Origin: Cephalotus follicularis
Lineage: Eukaryota; Streptophyta; Magnoliopsida; Oxalidales; Cephalotaceae
NCBI GenBank assembly: GCA_001972305.1
Contig: BDDD01000725.1
Location: 186,001 to 250,000 of the forward strand
DNA: 64,000 nucleotides
Reading direction: 5' to 3'
Shown here: positions 38,784 through 50,090 of the stretch, piece by piece
Numbering within the stretch: the stretch's first letter is position 1
Layout of the letters: each line of letters opens with the position of its first letter
Translations under genes and position numbers: made by a program
Notes under the pieces: model-generated
Database searches by the model: none
Told to the model about the DNA's origin: nothing
The model's input: only the letters and a program-made list of their open reading frames with translations

Positions 38784-39489
38784 TTGTTGTCCGTCTGCTG
38801 TTGTTGAAAATAGCTGATCATTTTGTTGTAATGAGTTCTCAGGAGCTGAATGTTTTGCTGAGCTTGAGGTATTTGCTCAGCTTGAACTTGCGGTTCAGAT
38901 TGCAATGACACATCGGGCACATTGAGTTCTCCACTTTGTGCCGACACACAATTATGGTAAGTTGGCTGCACCAGTAAAGGATCATACGGTGCATCTGTAA
39001 CATGCCCAAGTAAGTTGTTCAAGGAACAACTATCATCCGAGCTATCATCAACAACCGGCCTTGAAGGAGAAAAATCAAACTGTTCTCGTATCTCCCCATG
39101 ATTTTTATCCCAGTGAGGAAAAAACATAGAACTCTCATCAAAATATACATCCCTTGAAATATATAATTTCTTGGCAGCAAAATCATAACACTTGTACCCC
39201 TTTTTTACCGATGAGTAACCCAAGAAAATACATTTTTTTAGCGTGGTTCAAGCTTGTTTCCTGTTTACATTACACCCAAAAACTCTTAAGTGAGACATGT
39301 TTATTGGTCTACCGAGAAGAATAGTCAATTGGGATTGATATTGTAAAATCTTACTCGGAGTGCGATTAATTAAGTGACAACTTGTGAGCACTGCATATGA
39401 CCAATATTCAGAGGGCAAATTTTCATGAAATAACAGAGATCGGGTTACCTCTAAAAGATGACGATTTTTACGTTCAGCTATTCCATTTT

Positions 39490-39494
39490 GCTGT
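39490..39494. repeat. Target-site duplication of the nested solo LTR (GCTGT, left copy)
   Basis: GCTGT directly precedes the insert and is repeated exactly at 40417-40421 just after it. Reading across with one copy kept joins the two halves of the copia integrase in frame. Confidence 0.9.
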
Positions 39495-40416
39495 TGTGAC
39501 ATCTGTGTGCTTGTACGGTCTGTGTCTGTGAGCCTACGTAGCTTCTGTCTGTCTGTCTGTCTATTAATCTGTTTTCTGGCATTCATGATATGCATCATGG
39601 CATTATTTAAATTTTTATGATTTTATTCTGATGATTTTCTGCATAAGAAATAAATTTGTCTTTCCGTAAATTAAATGGTATTTTTCTGAAAAGACTGCTG
39701 AATTCGGAAAATAGCCCAAGTGGTATGTCCTAAACATCCGATTTCTGTCCGTAACGGTTAAATTCTGGACAAAACTCATTCTGTTATGGTGAAAAATATA
39801 TATATAAGTGAAAATGCAAATTTTTATTAAAAATTTGGACTTTCTCTCTCATCTCTCCCGCTTTCTCTCTCCTCTCTCCCGTCTCTCTCTACATCCTGCC
39901 GTCTGCCACCGGCGTCAGTGCCCATCTGACGCCGGCGAGGGTACCAACAGAACCACCTCAACCTCCCGATCACACAGGACCCAACCTCGGCGCCGGAAAC
40001 TGCGTCGTGAGCGCCCGACGAGCTCTTCTCTCTCTCCGGCTGTTTTTCATCGTTCTGGCGTCTCCGGTGGTCGTCACGGCAAGGCGAGCGCAGATTCGGA
40101 CTCCTGGCGTCGCGGCCGTTCCAACGGTACCGGCCCCGACACCTCCTTCGGGAGTGTGGTATTATAAAACCGTGTTTTTCTTTCCAGGGGGCATAGTCCT
40201 ATAAACGAATACTACATGCCCGATTTTCTTAAAATTTTAAGAGTTAGAATTATTTTTTTGTTTTTTAAGAAGCTTTTCTGTTTTGAAGAAACTTTCTGTT
40301 TTAAAATGCTTTTATGAAACTCTGTTCTGCTGAACCTACGAGGTGAGTCTCTGTTGGAAGGCTTGGCCTCGTAGCGGGCACGACAGATTCCAGCCGGGCT
40401 AGGTCCAGGCGTGACA
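39495..40416 (+). mobile_element. Solo LTR (922 bp), probably Ty3/gypsy, nested in the copia integrase
   Basis: Begins TGTGACATCTGTG and ends GGCGTGACA, with perfect GCTGT duplications on both sides. There is no internal coding region. A TATATATATAAG at about 39798 followed by a CT-rich leader (39840-39890) and a G+C-rich stretch suggests plus-strand LTR orientation. The TGTGAC...GTGACA ends resemble chromovirus-type gypsy LTRs. It most likely arose by recombination between the two LTRs of a full element. Confidence 0.85.
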
Positions 40417-41153
40417 GCTGTGGTGTCCCGACACAAGATAGTCGGTGAACCATACCCTTTTGTTTAAGAAAAGACTGAAAAACACCATTAATATACTCGG
40501 TTCCATTATCGGTACACAAAACCTTAATTCCAAATCCATATTGAGTTTTAATCATATGATAAAACTCCTGAAATATTTGCCCCACGCCAGTTTTGGATTT
40601 CAACAAATATAACCACATGCACCTTGATTTATTATCAATAAAAGTAACAAACCATCAAAAACCATCTTTTGAGTCAATTGGGGTAGGCCCCCAAACATCA
40701 GAATGAACCAAGTCAAACAATTGGAGAAAAACATGAGAACTATCATTGAAAGCTAATATATGTAATTTAGAATACCGACATATCTCACAAGTACTTGAAT
40801 CAATAGACAACTCCTAATTAATAAAATGTAGAATTTTATCAGACGGATGTCCCATACGTCAATGCCACAACTTTGAGTCATCCATTTTATTCTGGGTTGC
40901 ACTAAGGCCTTTGTGCACCGCATTCAGCAAATATAGTCCATTGTGCAAGGTTCCTTCACCAATCTTCTTCCCTATGTTTATGTCCTGAGACACCACCTTT
41001 TTTGGAGAGAATATAACATTGCAATTCAAATCATTAGTGGTTTTCGTAACTGATAATAAGTTTGCAAATGATGAAGGAACAAATAAGACTTTAGAGGGTC
41101 TCTCAAAAAATTCAATTTGTCCAAGTCCCTTGATCGGAACTTGATTTCCATCG

Positions 41154-42356
41154 CTACATTAATCGGGGCAATGTGAGTAGCATCAGAAATATTAGACAAA
41201 CATTGTGGTGTGGGTCATAACACATATGATCTATGGCCCATGAATCAATAATAAATGATTGTGATAACTGGCTGTATAAGGCATAAGACTTACCAGTTTG
41301 AACAAAGTGACTCACATTGTTAGCCTTATTACTTGAGTTGGAGCTTAGATATTCTTGTAGTTGCACTGCCAACTTGCCAAGAGTAGACTGAAAATCTTCT
41401 AAGGACTCGTCAGACTGAGGTGCATCCATGGCACCAATCGGCTTATCTTTTTGAATTTTCAAGTGTGGATACAAAACCCAACACCGGTCTTGTGTATGAC
41501 CATCCCTGTGACAGTGATCACAGTGATATTTGCTCCCACGTCCTCTGCCCTTACCTCTACCGGAGGAGCTACTGAAGTTATTGGTCGGTGAAGGAACTGT
41601 AGGAAAATTAGGATTTATACCCGAAAGATTACCTGTTGAAGAGAATCCGATATTAGTTGCGACAGTATAATGAGCATAATTCTTATGTTTGTCTCCTCCG
41701 GATGAGATCACCGGATTCATCACTCTTCTTCGTGTCTCTTCACGTTGAATAGTATCACATACCATAGCAAAAGATGGCAGAGGTGTGGTCATGAGGATTT
41801 GTCTCTTGACATCCTCATATTCCGGCCTCACACTAGCAAGAAACATGAACATCTTGTCTTGTTCCTCACGAATTACATATTCATCAACTGTGGCAGCCTT
41901 GGGATGATATTGTTTCAATTCATCCCACCTCTTCTTCATCAAACCAAGATGTTCATTAAAGGATTGAGTAGGAAGTTATTTGGTTTGACATACCTCTTGT
42001 TGCAACTCAAACACCCTAGAAATATTGTTTTGATTCCCATAATGTTCTTTAATCGAATCCTACAATTCTTTTGCCGATTCGGAGTAGGCAAAAATTTCGT
42101 AGACTTTCGGTTCCATAGAATTGAAAATCCATGTCATCACTTGGTTGTCACTTGATCTCCAAGACTCGAACTTATCATCTATAGCCACTGGAGGGGTGAC
42201 TTTGTCCTTGATGTGTTCGATCTTGGAACGACCACCAAGAGCAACAGAAACAGCCCTAGCCCATGGCATGTAGTTTCGGCCATTGAGGAGGGAGACAGTT
42301 AGTCGGCTATTCACCTATTGTGAACCACCTTTATCGGCTGTGGTTGTGGTTGCCAT
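41154..42356 (-). pseudogene. gag and protease start of the copia element
   Basis: The ATG at 42354-42356 opens MATTTTADKGGSQ followed by TAG; the frame then continues as LTVSLLNGRNYMPWARAVSV and CDHCHRDGHTQDRC, a zinc knuckle near 41530-41490. Another interruption lies near 42060-41945. The protease active site reads IIDSWAIDHM where copia proteases carry Asp-Ser-Gly, so Gly has become Trp and activity is probably lost. The protein would form the particle in intact relatives. Confidence 0.88.
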
Positions 42357-42400
42357 CAAATCAAAGGGAAAAGAACCAGAGATTTGCAGAAAGTATTACC

Positions 42401-42412
42401 GCTATGATACCA
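42401..42412 (-). other. Primer-binding site of the copia element
   Basis: In element sense TGGTATCATAGC starts exactly at the LTR boundary. It complements initiator tRNA-Met (usual motif TGGTATCAGAGC) with one mismatch. Confidence 0.85.
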
Positions 42413-42737
42413 TATTAAACGGTATATCAACAATTCAATTTGCAGTGAGAAATATAAGAGAGAGAGAAGGAGAATAAGAAGAACAAAAAAAGAATAACGT
42501 GGTTCAGTCTTGAAGGCTTACATCCACGATCAAGTGGTCTCCCCCTAACTTGTTACATAGTTAGGGAGGTTCCATTCCCTTTAAGTAGCAATCGATACAT
42601 TGAATTGACTAATATTTCGAGCATACAATCAATGGGATAACCTGATTTGTTTTGTTTTAGCTAGATTAGTGGTTACAATTGAGTCAACAACATTTTCATA
42701 TTTATCTCTATTAATTTGGCTAGCATTATCTCTAACA
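42413..42737 (-). repeat. 5' LTR of the copia element
   Basis: 325 bp, the partner of 36762-37086. It is followed by the right-hand TTTAG duplication (42738-42742). Confidence 0.92.
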
Positions 42738-43218
42738 TTTAGCATATGTTATCACGTATTCTCAATAATGATGGATGAAAAAAAATGAAAAATGCTTTTT
42801 GATTGCTACTATAAAAAATCAATTAAGTTGCTGATAGAGATGGAAATTTCATGCATTATTGTGTGGTGATGTACGATCAAAGCTATTAATAATTTATGAC
42901 TAACAAAAATTAGAAAACTGGCTTCCTATTTACTATTGATTAGTTATTAAAATTTGTATGAAAAGTAATTTCTCATCCTATGAACTTTTCAAATTTTAAA
43001 CTCACAAGAAACAAAATTTAGAATTTAGAATTATGGAATAAATCGGGCTCCACAGTCCACACGCATATATCGACGGCAAACCATTTCTTTGCAATTTCTC
43101 ACCTACGCGGACTCTACTAGAAATGTCAACGTGCATTGCATCCATACAAGATACAAGTTACAACTACTGGCTCCAAATCTTCTTTTCACTATTTTAATGT
43201 GCACAATTTGCAGTCCCA

Positions 43219-43226
43219 TTATAAAG
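43219..43226 (+). promoter_or_regulatory. Possible TATA box of the PADRE gene
   Basis: TTATAAAG occurs about 220 bp before the ATG at 43442, in a setting (CCCATTATAAAGAGC) usual for plant TATA boxes. A second candidate, TTTATAAT, lies at about 43244. The start of transcription would be near 43250-43280. Confidence 0.45.
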
Positions 43227-43441
43227 AGCAAAGACATTTTCTTCTTTATAATTCCTCCTCCTCCCTCAATCCACCACCCCAAAATCCTATCTTTCCAATA
43301 AAAATCTACCCCATTTTGCGTTACTTTCAAATGAAATCAACAAAGCCCTCTGGAATATCGAGCTTGCCTCGATTCTGAACAGTTATTTTCAACAAGGTAA
43401 ATAAAAGTTCCATTCTGCACCAAGATTTTTGGTCTTCTCTC

Positions 43442-43975
43442 ATGGGTAACTATGTTTCATGCGCCCTATCAACACCCAAAGGCAAGAAAACAAAATTCAT
43501 TATAGTGGTCCTTCCAAGTGGAGAAATCAAAGAATTCAAAGAACCCACCAAAGCAGCGGAGCTCATGCTTGAATCACCAAACTTCTTCCTCGTAAACACT
43601 CGATCCCTCAAAATGGGTCGTAGGCTCTCTGCTCTAAACGCAGATGAAGACCTAGAGCTAGCCAAAGTTTATGTCATGTTTCCCATGAAGAGGATCAACT
43701 CTATGGTTACTGCAGCTGACATGGGAGTATTGTTTCTTGCCCCCAGCTCGGTTGCGAAACAGGGTTTTGGCCATAAAGTTAGGGACTTGCCGGAGTCTAG
43801 TGAGGTTTCGCTGGTCAAGGAAGGAGAAGATGACACGGAAAAGGTGCCGAAGCTGAATTTGGATGATATTGAAGAGTATTCTTCTCCGTTGTTTAGGCAT
43901 AGGATGTCCATGTCTAGGTCAAAGAAACCATTATTGGATACCATTGTAGAAGAGTCTCTTGCTAATTGTAGATAA
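43442..43975 (+). CDS. PADRE (DUF4228) domain protein, 177 aa
   Basis: Single-exon plant-specific protein of the family often induced by pathogens and abiotic stress; the biochemical role is not known. It begins MGNYVSCALSTPKGKKTKF, with Gly2 suited to N-myristoylation and Cys7 to palmitoylation, so membrane attachment is likely. The domain follows: IIVVLPSGEIKEFKEPTKAA, LMLESPNFFLVNTRSLKMGR and LELAKVYVMFPMKRINSMVT, typical of the family. The C-terminal half (from about residue 110) is acidic and low in order, with a basic RHRMSMSRSKK patch. The length fits the family. The ATG is the first in frame and gives the myristoylation motif. Confidence 0.9.
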   Translation: MGNYVSCALSTPKGKKTKFIIVVLPSGEIKEFKEPTKAAELMLESPNFFLVNTRSLKMGRRLSALNADEDLELAKVYVMFPMKRINSMVTAADMGVLFLAPSSVAKQGFGHKVRDLPESSEVSLVKEGEDDTEKVPKLNLDDIEEYSSPLFRHRMSMSRSKKPLLDTIVEESLANCR

Positions 43976-44251
43976 CTAGTGGTTCTGTTTTATTTTCTTT
44001 TTCTTCTTTTTTAGCTCTCCTTTGTGGCATTGCTGTATTGGTAAATTTATGAAGGATTTAACGTGGGTGACTACTGTAGCTGTTAGATTGGAGCAACTGA
44101 TCATGCTTTAACTGATCATGATCATCGTTTTTGTAAAAAGAGTATAGCATGATTTTCATATACATATATATGGAAAGACGGACCCTCACACGTCTGCAAG
44201 GATAAAAATGTAATTATAGTATACAAAAATTATATTCACCTCTCAAGCTTT

Positions 44252-44282
<31 letters not shown>

Positions 44283-46308
44283 GTTTAAACATATGTAGAA
44301 AGTATAGATTTTTTTAATGTACATGCCTAAACTAAAATTAGAGTATCTATCGGCCAAAAGAATCTACTCTTCAATATATGACAATGGAACTATATATATT
44401 GATGCACATTAAACTAAGAGAATCAAAAAGGTTGGTTCCATATTGTTTTCTAATAATAATAATGAATTGATGCGAAAATGATATATGGAAAGGTCAAAGG
44501 AAGATAAACTACAATTAAATGAATTAAAGATAATTGAATAATAACAGAAATTGTTATACACTGCTGGTTTAAATGATCTATATCTTTCCAATTAAAGCCA
44601 TATACTTGTATTTATAAAGAATTACAAATAATACAATAACAACCAAAGACATACAATTACAATTTGTCATTTTCTCCCTAAAAAGATTGATCATTTTACT
44701 TGAGAATGCATTATTGCAATTAATATTTTCAAAATTAAGTTATTGGATTGGATATTCTATAAATATAAATCATTTATACAAATTTTCAAACAAATTAAAT
44801 ATCTATTCATATTTCATAATCTGTTATTGTATATAAAAAATTATAGAACATTTAAATTTGTATATGAGAATGAAATAATTTTAAAAAGTTCAATTAATTT
44901 AAAATTTTACACACATGATTTAGATATATAAAACATAAAATATATATTTAAATTTAAAAAATATTAATCACAAAAATATTACTACTAGATAAAAAAAAAA
45001 TTAATAGGAAAAAAGAAATAAGGCGACCTTACATATATAAACAAAATAAAAAACTACTTAAACTATCTAACATCACACCCAACAAATTGAAGTCAACCTT
45101 ATAATAAACGGTGTTGGTAAAATTATTCTCCAAAAATTCTATTGAGTCCATTATTATTGTCTCTTAGTCAATCTCTCATAGCTGTGAAGTCAAAACATAA
45201 TTAAAGCATTTGAGTTAAAAAGTTTATTAATCTCCAAAGGTTGTTGACCACACTCTTTTTATAATATTGGACAAAACAGTTGTAGGCCGGCAAAAACGAT
45301 AGACATTTGTTTCAGATCCAAGCCATTGAAAAATAATGGGGCTAACTCTTCTGTTTTATTTTTTTAAATATAAAAATTGATAAAAATATATAATATTATT
45401 ACTCTTGTAAAAAAATATTTTGGATGATTTGTCTTTGACTAATTCACTAGGATGTAAATACTGTACGCATAATCTGATCCACCATATCATCTTAATTTAC
45501 ATTGTGACCAATGGGATAGTTGCTCCCCTAGGCCTTTAAAAAAATGGACTATTTTATCTCTAACTTAACAAAAATTATTTATATTAAAAAAAAGAGAGAG
45601 AAGTTGAAATTTGCATGAAAGCTTACTGAGCACAATAAAAACAAAGTTGTGTGACTGTGTCGGCTGTATAATATTTCATTGAATTCGGTTCATGTCTAGA
45701 CGTAAATACATGTATTAATTATTGAGTAATGAACTTTGTGAGTGAAAGAAGATTTACTATCTTACAAAGATATTAGTTGAGTTAAAAAAAAAAGATATAA
45801 TGTATCCATTCATATATAAGTTTGTAAATCTTTCATTGGCTATATTGTTACTACTGGCTACTCTTGAATTTTAACAAATCGGGGCCTGGATTACTATAAG
45901 CTTGTAAACTTGCATTGATATTTGCATCTCTAAAATACGTATAGCGGCAGGATTACATTTTCGGCATGGGTAGATCTGGTGTGGAGCGGATCGCACCGGT
46001 CCGTGCTCCAAATCAATGCGGAACGTGACCATCTTGCATTGTATGTGGGTCAAGCCCGTCCACTTTTTTGTCATAATTTGTTGGTCGATCTGGGCCATAT
46101 ACAGTTCGGACTGGATCAGTTTTGAATCGATTCGAAGGTTTGAAATAGTTTGCATCAACTTGTCCAGAATGAGAAAAATCTTAGTTTTACGAAAACAGGT
46201 ATTGGTACGAACAATCGTTAATTTGAAAGTTGTCTAGTTTTCAAATAAATAAATGTAATGAAAAATTCTAATCTATATAATATATATCAAAACTTCTAAT
46301 ACTCTATT
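43976..46308. other. AT-rich intergenic region
   Basis: 3' flank of the PADRE gene, then long AT-rich DNA including a (TA)n run at about 44251-44277. Small ORFs (44743-44931, 45871-46158, 46016-46237) have no motif. No transposon ends were recognised. Confidence 0.5.
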
Positions 46309-46393
46309 TTGTTTACTTTTTTTTCCGCTTATGCTCCTTCACTTTCACTCTCTCTCTCTCTCTCTTCTAGGGTTTCTCTTTTCAACCACAATC

Positions 46394-46770
46394 ATGTCTG
46401 TCCACCGCCTCCTCCTCTCTCTCTTCACAACCACCGCCCCCTTACCACCACCAAACCCATCCTTTTCCACTGCAGCCCCCTCACACACAATCCATACCCC
46501 TACTCAATACCAACTCTGCCACCTCAAAACCATAACCCTAATCCAATCTCCTCTGAGGTGGAGATAGAGGCGAATCCATATCCAGGGCCTCCACTCGCAA
46601 ACGGATGGCACCAGCACAGAAGTGGAAACAGTGGTAACGGTACACTTGGGTTTTGGAAAATTCGGTGTTCAAAGCTTTGAATCAGGTCGCGTATCAAGCC
46701 GACCCATAGAGGCAATGCACCGAGCCATAGTGGGCCAATTCCATAGAGCGTTTCCTACCTCAATCCTGAA
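46394..46770 (+). pseudogene. Possible L16-like mitochondrial ribosomal protein fragment
   Basis: An ATG at 46394 opens MSVHRLLLSLFTTTAPLPPP, which resembles a mitochondrial presequence (Arg, Ser, Thr and Leu, few acidic residues). That frame closes after about 58 codons. Further on, a different frame reads GFGKFGVQSFESGRVSSRP followed by IEAMHRAIVGQFHRAFPT (about 46645-46760), recalling the L16 signature of the form FGRYG...AGRLSYRAIEAARRAI. At least one frame change separates the parts. It looks like a decayed transferred or duplicated gene. An intron in the gap is possible but I did not find one that repairs the frame. Confidence 0.35.
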
Positions 46771-47899
46771 TTAGTGAATCTAATGGAGCTACATAATGAC
46801 GAGGATGAGATCACGGACAACTTAGTAATCACTACCTCATGGTCAAAAGGACGGTGATTTGTAGCTAGTTGCTTTGGTATCACTATTTGTTTTTAAAAAA
46901 AAACGTTATTTAGATTCGTAGACAAATTTGCTTGTTGGTAACCCAATAATGAAAAAATTCTTGTATGCACAAAGTGCGTATTAAGCCAATAATATAAAGT
47001 CACATAAACATAATTAATGATGTTTTTCTTTAATTCATCCAACAACTATAATTAATTATATTTGTATCTGAGTATTATTGACTAAGTGTATGGTCACGTG
47101 GTGCACTGAGTGTACACAATAAATTCTCCCAATAATGTTATTAACAGGTGACATAACAAATACATAATAATTATTTTTATTAGTTATGTGACATTTCATA
47201 TGTTATACAATTTTTATGCTACTCATATGCTATTAACCAGATTGAAAGCGTGAATTGGCATCCATTGGCAGTGCATATATGTTTTTGTAATTAACACTAA
47301 TTCGGTGTGGGTGGTTTTCTTTTTCCTGATATGTCAATAATTGCTTGGATTCCAACTCTAGACTTCATTATCTCCAATTAAACACACTACCCAACTTTTA
47401 TGCCCAAATTTGTGAGCAAGAGAGAAGTCAACAGTCATCTAAAATAAATGTTAAAGAATAGTTGCGTGTATACATCAAGTCCAAGAAAAGAAAGCGCAAA
47501 ATATAAATTTTGCGAGAGATTTTGACACGTTCTTTTAAAATCATGCTCTTAAATCTGGATTATATGTACACACATACAACATTTTCTAAGACATACTGTA
47601 CTTGTTAATGCATGAAAGATATGCAAATTATTGAACACCATGATAATAAGAAAACGAGAGAATTCGTATAGCTAGCTAGCTTTGGCAGTGCTGCAAGAGG
47701 ATAAATTCTTTTGTAGATCCGGTCTATTAGACCAAAGTAAGAAAAAGAATTAACAAGGGAGAGAAACAATAAAAATAAATAAATAAATGTATGTCTTGTT
47801 GATCGTTTCTCTCTCTACTTAGTCTAATAAACTTAGGTCTATACGAAAAAAATTTCGCTTTCTTGCTGTAAGAGTACTAAGATAACACTGATGGTATTG
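46771..47899. other. Intergenic region
   Basis: AT-rich, no ORF with recognisable motifs, no repeat structure seen. Confidence 0.5.
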
Positions 47900-48163
47900 T
47901 TACCATGAGAGTACTGGTGGTGGTGGTGCTTGGATTCGAGGACGGATAGGATTATTCAGCTTAGGAGTTGGTGGTGGTGATTTAGGGATGACCCTCTTGG
48001 ACACTAACTTCAACTTGTAAGGAAGATCATGCAAGGAGATTGCGACCATGGAAGGACCAGAAACAGCTTCACTACCCTTGACCATGAAACATGTATGCGA
48101 AAGTAGAAGGCCATGAACTAAGAAGAAAGCAAGCCGGTTTGACTTAGCAGCAGAGGCATCCAT
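47900..48163 (-). CDS. Putative small secreted proline-rich peptide precursor, 87 aa
   Basis: A short ORF that looks like a signal-peptide precursor. After MDASAAKSNR comes the hydrophobic stretch LAFFLVHGLLLSHTCFMV (residues about 11-28), then a hydrophilic spacer and a basic, Pro-rich C-terminus (RVIPKSPPPTPKLNNPIRPR, ending PPPPVLSW). This layout is typical of plant signalling-peptide precursors (CLE, IDA and similar), but no family motif matches clearly. A strong TATAAAA lies about 30 bp upstream, which would leave almost no leader. No introns are needed. It could also be a chance ORF. Confidence 0.45.
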   Translation of the reverse strand: MDASAAKSNRLAFFLVHGLLLSHTCFMVKGSEAVSGPSMVAISLHDLPYKLKLVSKRVIPKSPPPTPKLNNPIRPRIQAPPPPVLSW

Positions 48164-48190
48164 TTGGTAGTGTATGCTGCTTACGTCCTT

Positions 48191-48197
48191 TTATAAA
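48191..48197 (-). promoter_or_regulatory. TATA box upstream of the putative peptide gene
   Basis: On the minus strand CCTTTATAAAAGG contains a textbook TATAAAA. It is only about 30 bp from the ATG, so transcription would begin nearly at the start codon. Confidence 0.5.
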
Positions 48198-49882
48198 GGT
48201 GAGATATTGATTGAGATCACACAGTATGGGACCTAAATATATATGCATCTCTTAGGAACTAGTCAACCTTGTAATTAAAATGGCTAACAGTTACGGCTGT
48301 ATGTGTGTCAATTTCCTTGTAACTTACAGGAGGAAACTTCTAAGAAAAAAGCCATGTCATTTCTTGATGAGCGATCCATATTTAATTCTCATTTCAAATA
48401 CTAGGACTAGATTAGCATTTTAATTACGAAAAAACAATCACTTTTGTGCTTGGTGAAGGGTGACTCTAATTGCTTTAGCTATGGATCTTTCAGTGGTTCC
48501 AAAAAGAAAAGAAAAAGGATATTTGGGGTTAATTTAAATCCTTTTAAGGTACGTAGGAAGTTCTTAAGTTTGAGGTAAGAGTTTGGGAACTTAATTAAAG
48601 CCCAATCAAAATATGGTATTGGCACATTACAAAATGAATGTGAGTTTAGTGTACACAAAATGCCTTTCGTACATGGTAAATGTGATTCAAAGTTACTCCT
48701 TCCTCTAAATCTCTTAATCTATCAGTTTGATAACTATTCAATCGTTGACTCAATATGTTTCTAATAAACTAGGAAAAAGTTGACTAGTAGTATCCAAAAT
48801 ATTAAATAAAAAAAGTAAACGGATGTTTTCTTTTGGTGATTTTGAGTTGGATGTATTTGAATGAACTTTACTGAATGACAATGGATAATGGTGACAACAA
48901 TGTTGTTGGATCAGTGGGTTTTCGAAATGAATCTGAACCAATGAGGCTGGTTTTTTTATTTGAAAAACGGGTTCGAATGCAATTTTTAGTATCCGGATGT
49001 GGTTCGTGAAAAATCACCTCAAAATCGCTCCGATATGATTACTCTAATACCCGTATTATTATATTTATATTACTACTATAACTCCTCCCATGTTTTGTAC
49101 CCATCAATCCTTGTCTTCATCACTCTTTTTTCTGGGTACTTACATTGTAGCTGCCATGTCTCACTCAATGTCATTTCTTTTTTTGTTATATTATCGAAGC
49201 CTAATGTCTACTTATTATTGGCTTTGCAAGTCAAATTGCGGAGAGGTTGAACCTTAGCGATTACATTTGATACTTGATAGAACATGCGAGCCATTGTACA
49301 TGTTTTCGGCCTTAATACAATCTAAACAGCACTAGAAATGAACTAATTCAGATGGGTTTTTTTGTTTTTTTGGCTCAACTAATTTAAAACAATAAATGAC
49401 CATTAAAATCATTATAAAGCATGTCAAGATTATTAAAGTACAGTTTTACAACCACATTTTCGACGCGACTATAATACAATATTCTCTATCCGATTCAGGT
49501 ATGGGACGGGGACGGGTATGATAACTACTTAAGTGGCACAAGTATGAGTAAGAAAAAACTGTTTGATATCCGTCTCGTTGTCTAATCCTTATACGGATTT
49601 GGTGACTGTTTTTCATGTTAGTGGTGTGTAATGAAAATTACATTAGTAGTGTGTTCATAGATGATGATTATAATGTGATTGCGGTAGTAGAGACAAACAG
49701 ACAATTTATAAGGTATGAACATTAAAATTGATAGTAATTTTTTTTTTTTTGGTAAAGTACATTTTTACTTCCTAACCTTTGGAGAAATTCCATAATTAAT
49801 CCTTCACTCTTATCAATTTATCTTCCAACATTTGAAATAATTAGTTGTTAAATTAAATGGATGGAAATGTTGATGTGACATA

Positions 49883-50090
49883 CACTACTGGAAACAAGCT
49901 GATATGTGAATGACTAAATCTGTCCTAAATGGATCAATTCCGTCACAAACTGAACTTTGTGACAGAATTTCTGACTGAATTAGTCTGTCACAGAAATTCG
50001 AGTCACAAAGTGTTTTGTTACGGATTTTGTAACTCCGTCACAAAGACTTTGTGATGGAATGCGTAGTCCGTCACAAATTTAAACAAATTT
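49883..50090. mobile_element. Lone terminus of a CACTA transposon
   Basis: CACTACTGGAAACAAG at 49883 is a CACTA end, followed by dense sub-terminal repeats in both orientations: CCGTCACAAA (several copies between 49940 and 50085) and TTTGTGACAGAATT/TTTGTGATGGAAT. No matching opposite end was found in the window, so this is a truncated element or a one-ended remnant. It differs in sequence from the CACTA element at 32217. Confidence 0.65.

Larger units (their letters stand above)
38741..40860 (-). pseudogene. Integrase of the copia element, split by a solo LTR
   Basis: A decayed HHCC region lies near 40870-40770 (RMGHPSDKIL and CEICRYSKL with stops between). The catalytic core follows with VLCTDNGTEYINGVFQSF (about 40520). 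The frame is then cut at 40417-40421 by foreign DNA and resumes at 39494 with NGIAERKNRHLLEVTRSLLF, which holds the catalytic Glu. Next are LINRTPSKIL and HLRVFGCN, a stop near 39248, and a variable linker (39223-38741). Confidence 0.88.
36762..42737 (-). mobile_element. Ty1/copia LTR retrotransposon, minus strand, interrupted by a solo LTR
   Basis: Two 325-bp LTRs are bounded by perfect 5-bp TTTAG duplications. The primer-binding site TGGTATCATAGC adjoins the right (5') LTR. The order along the minus strand is gag with zinc knuckle, protease, integrase, reverse transcriptase, RNase H, which is the copia order. It is defective: a stop in the gag leader, a changed protease active site, stops in the integrase zinc finger, a 922-bp insertion in integrase, and further stops in RT. 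LTR divergence (about 91% identity by eye) makes it older than the gypsy element. Confidence 0.95.
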
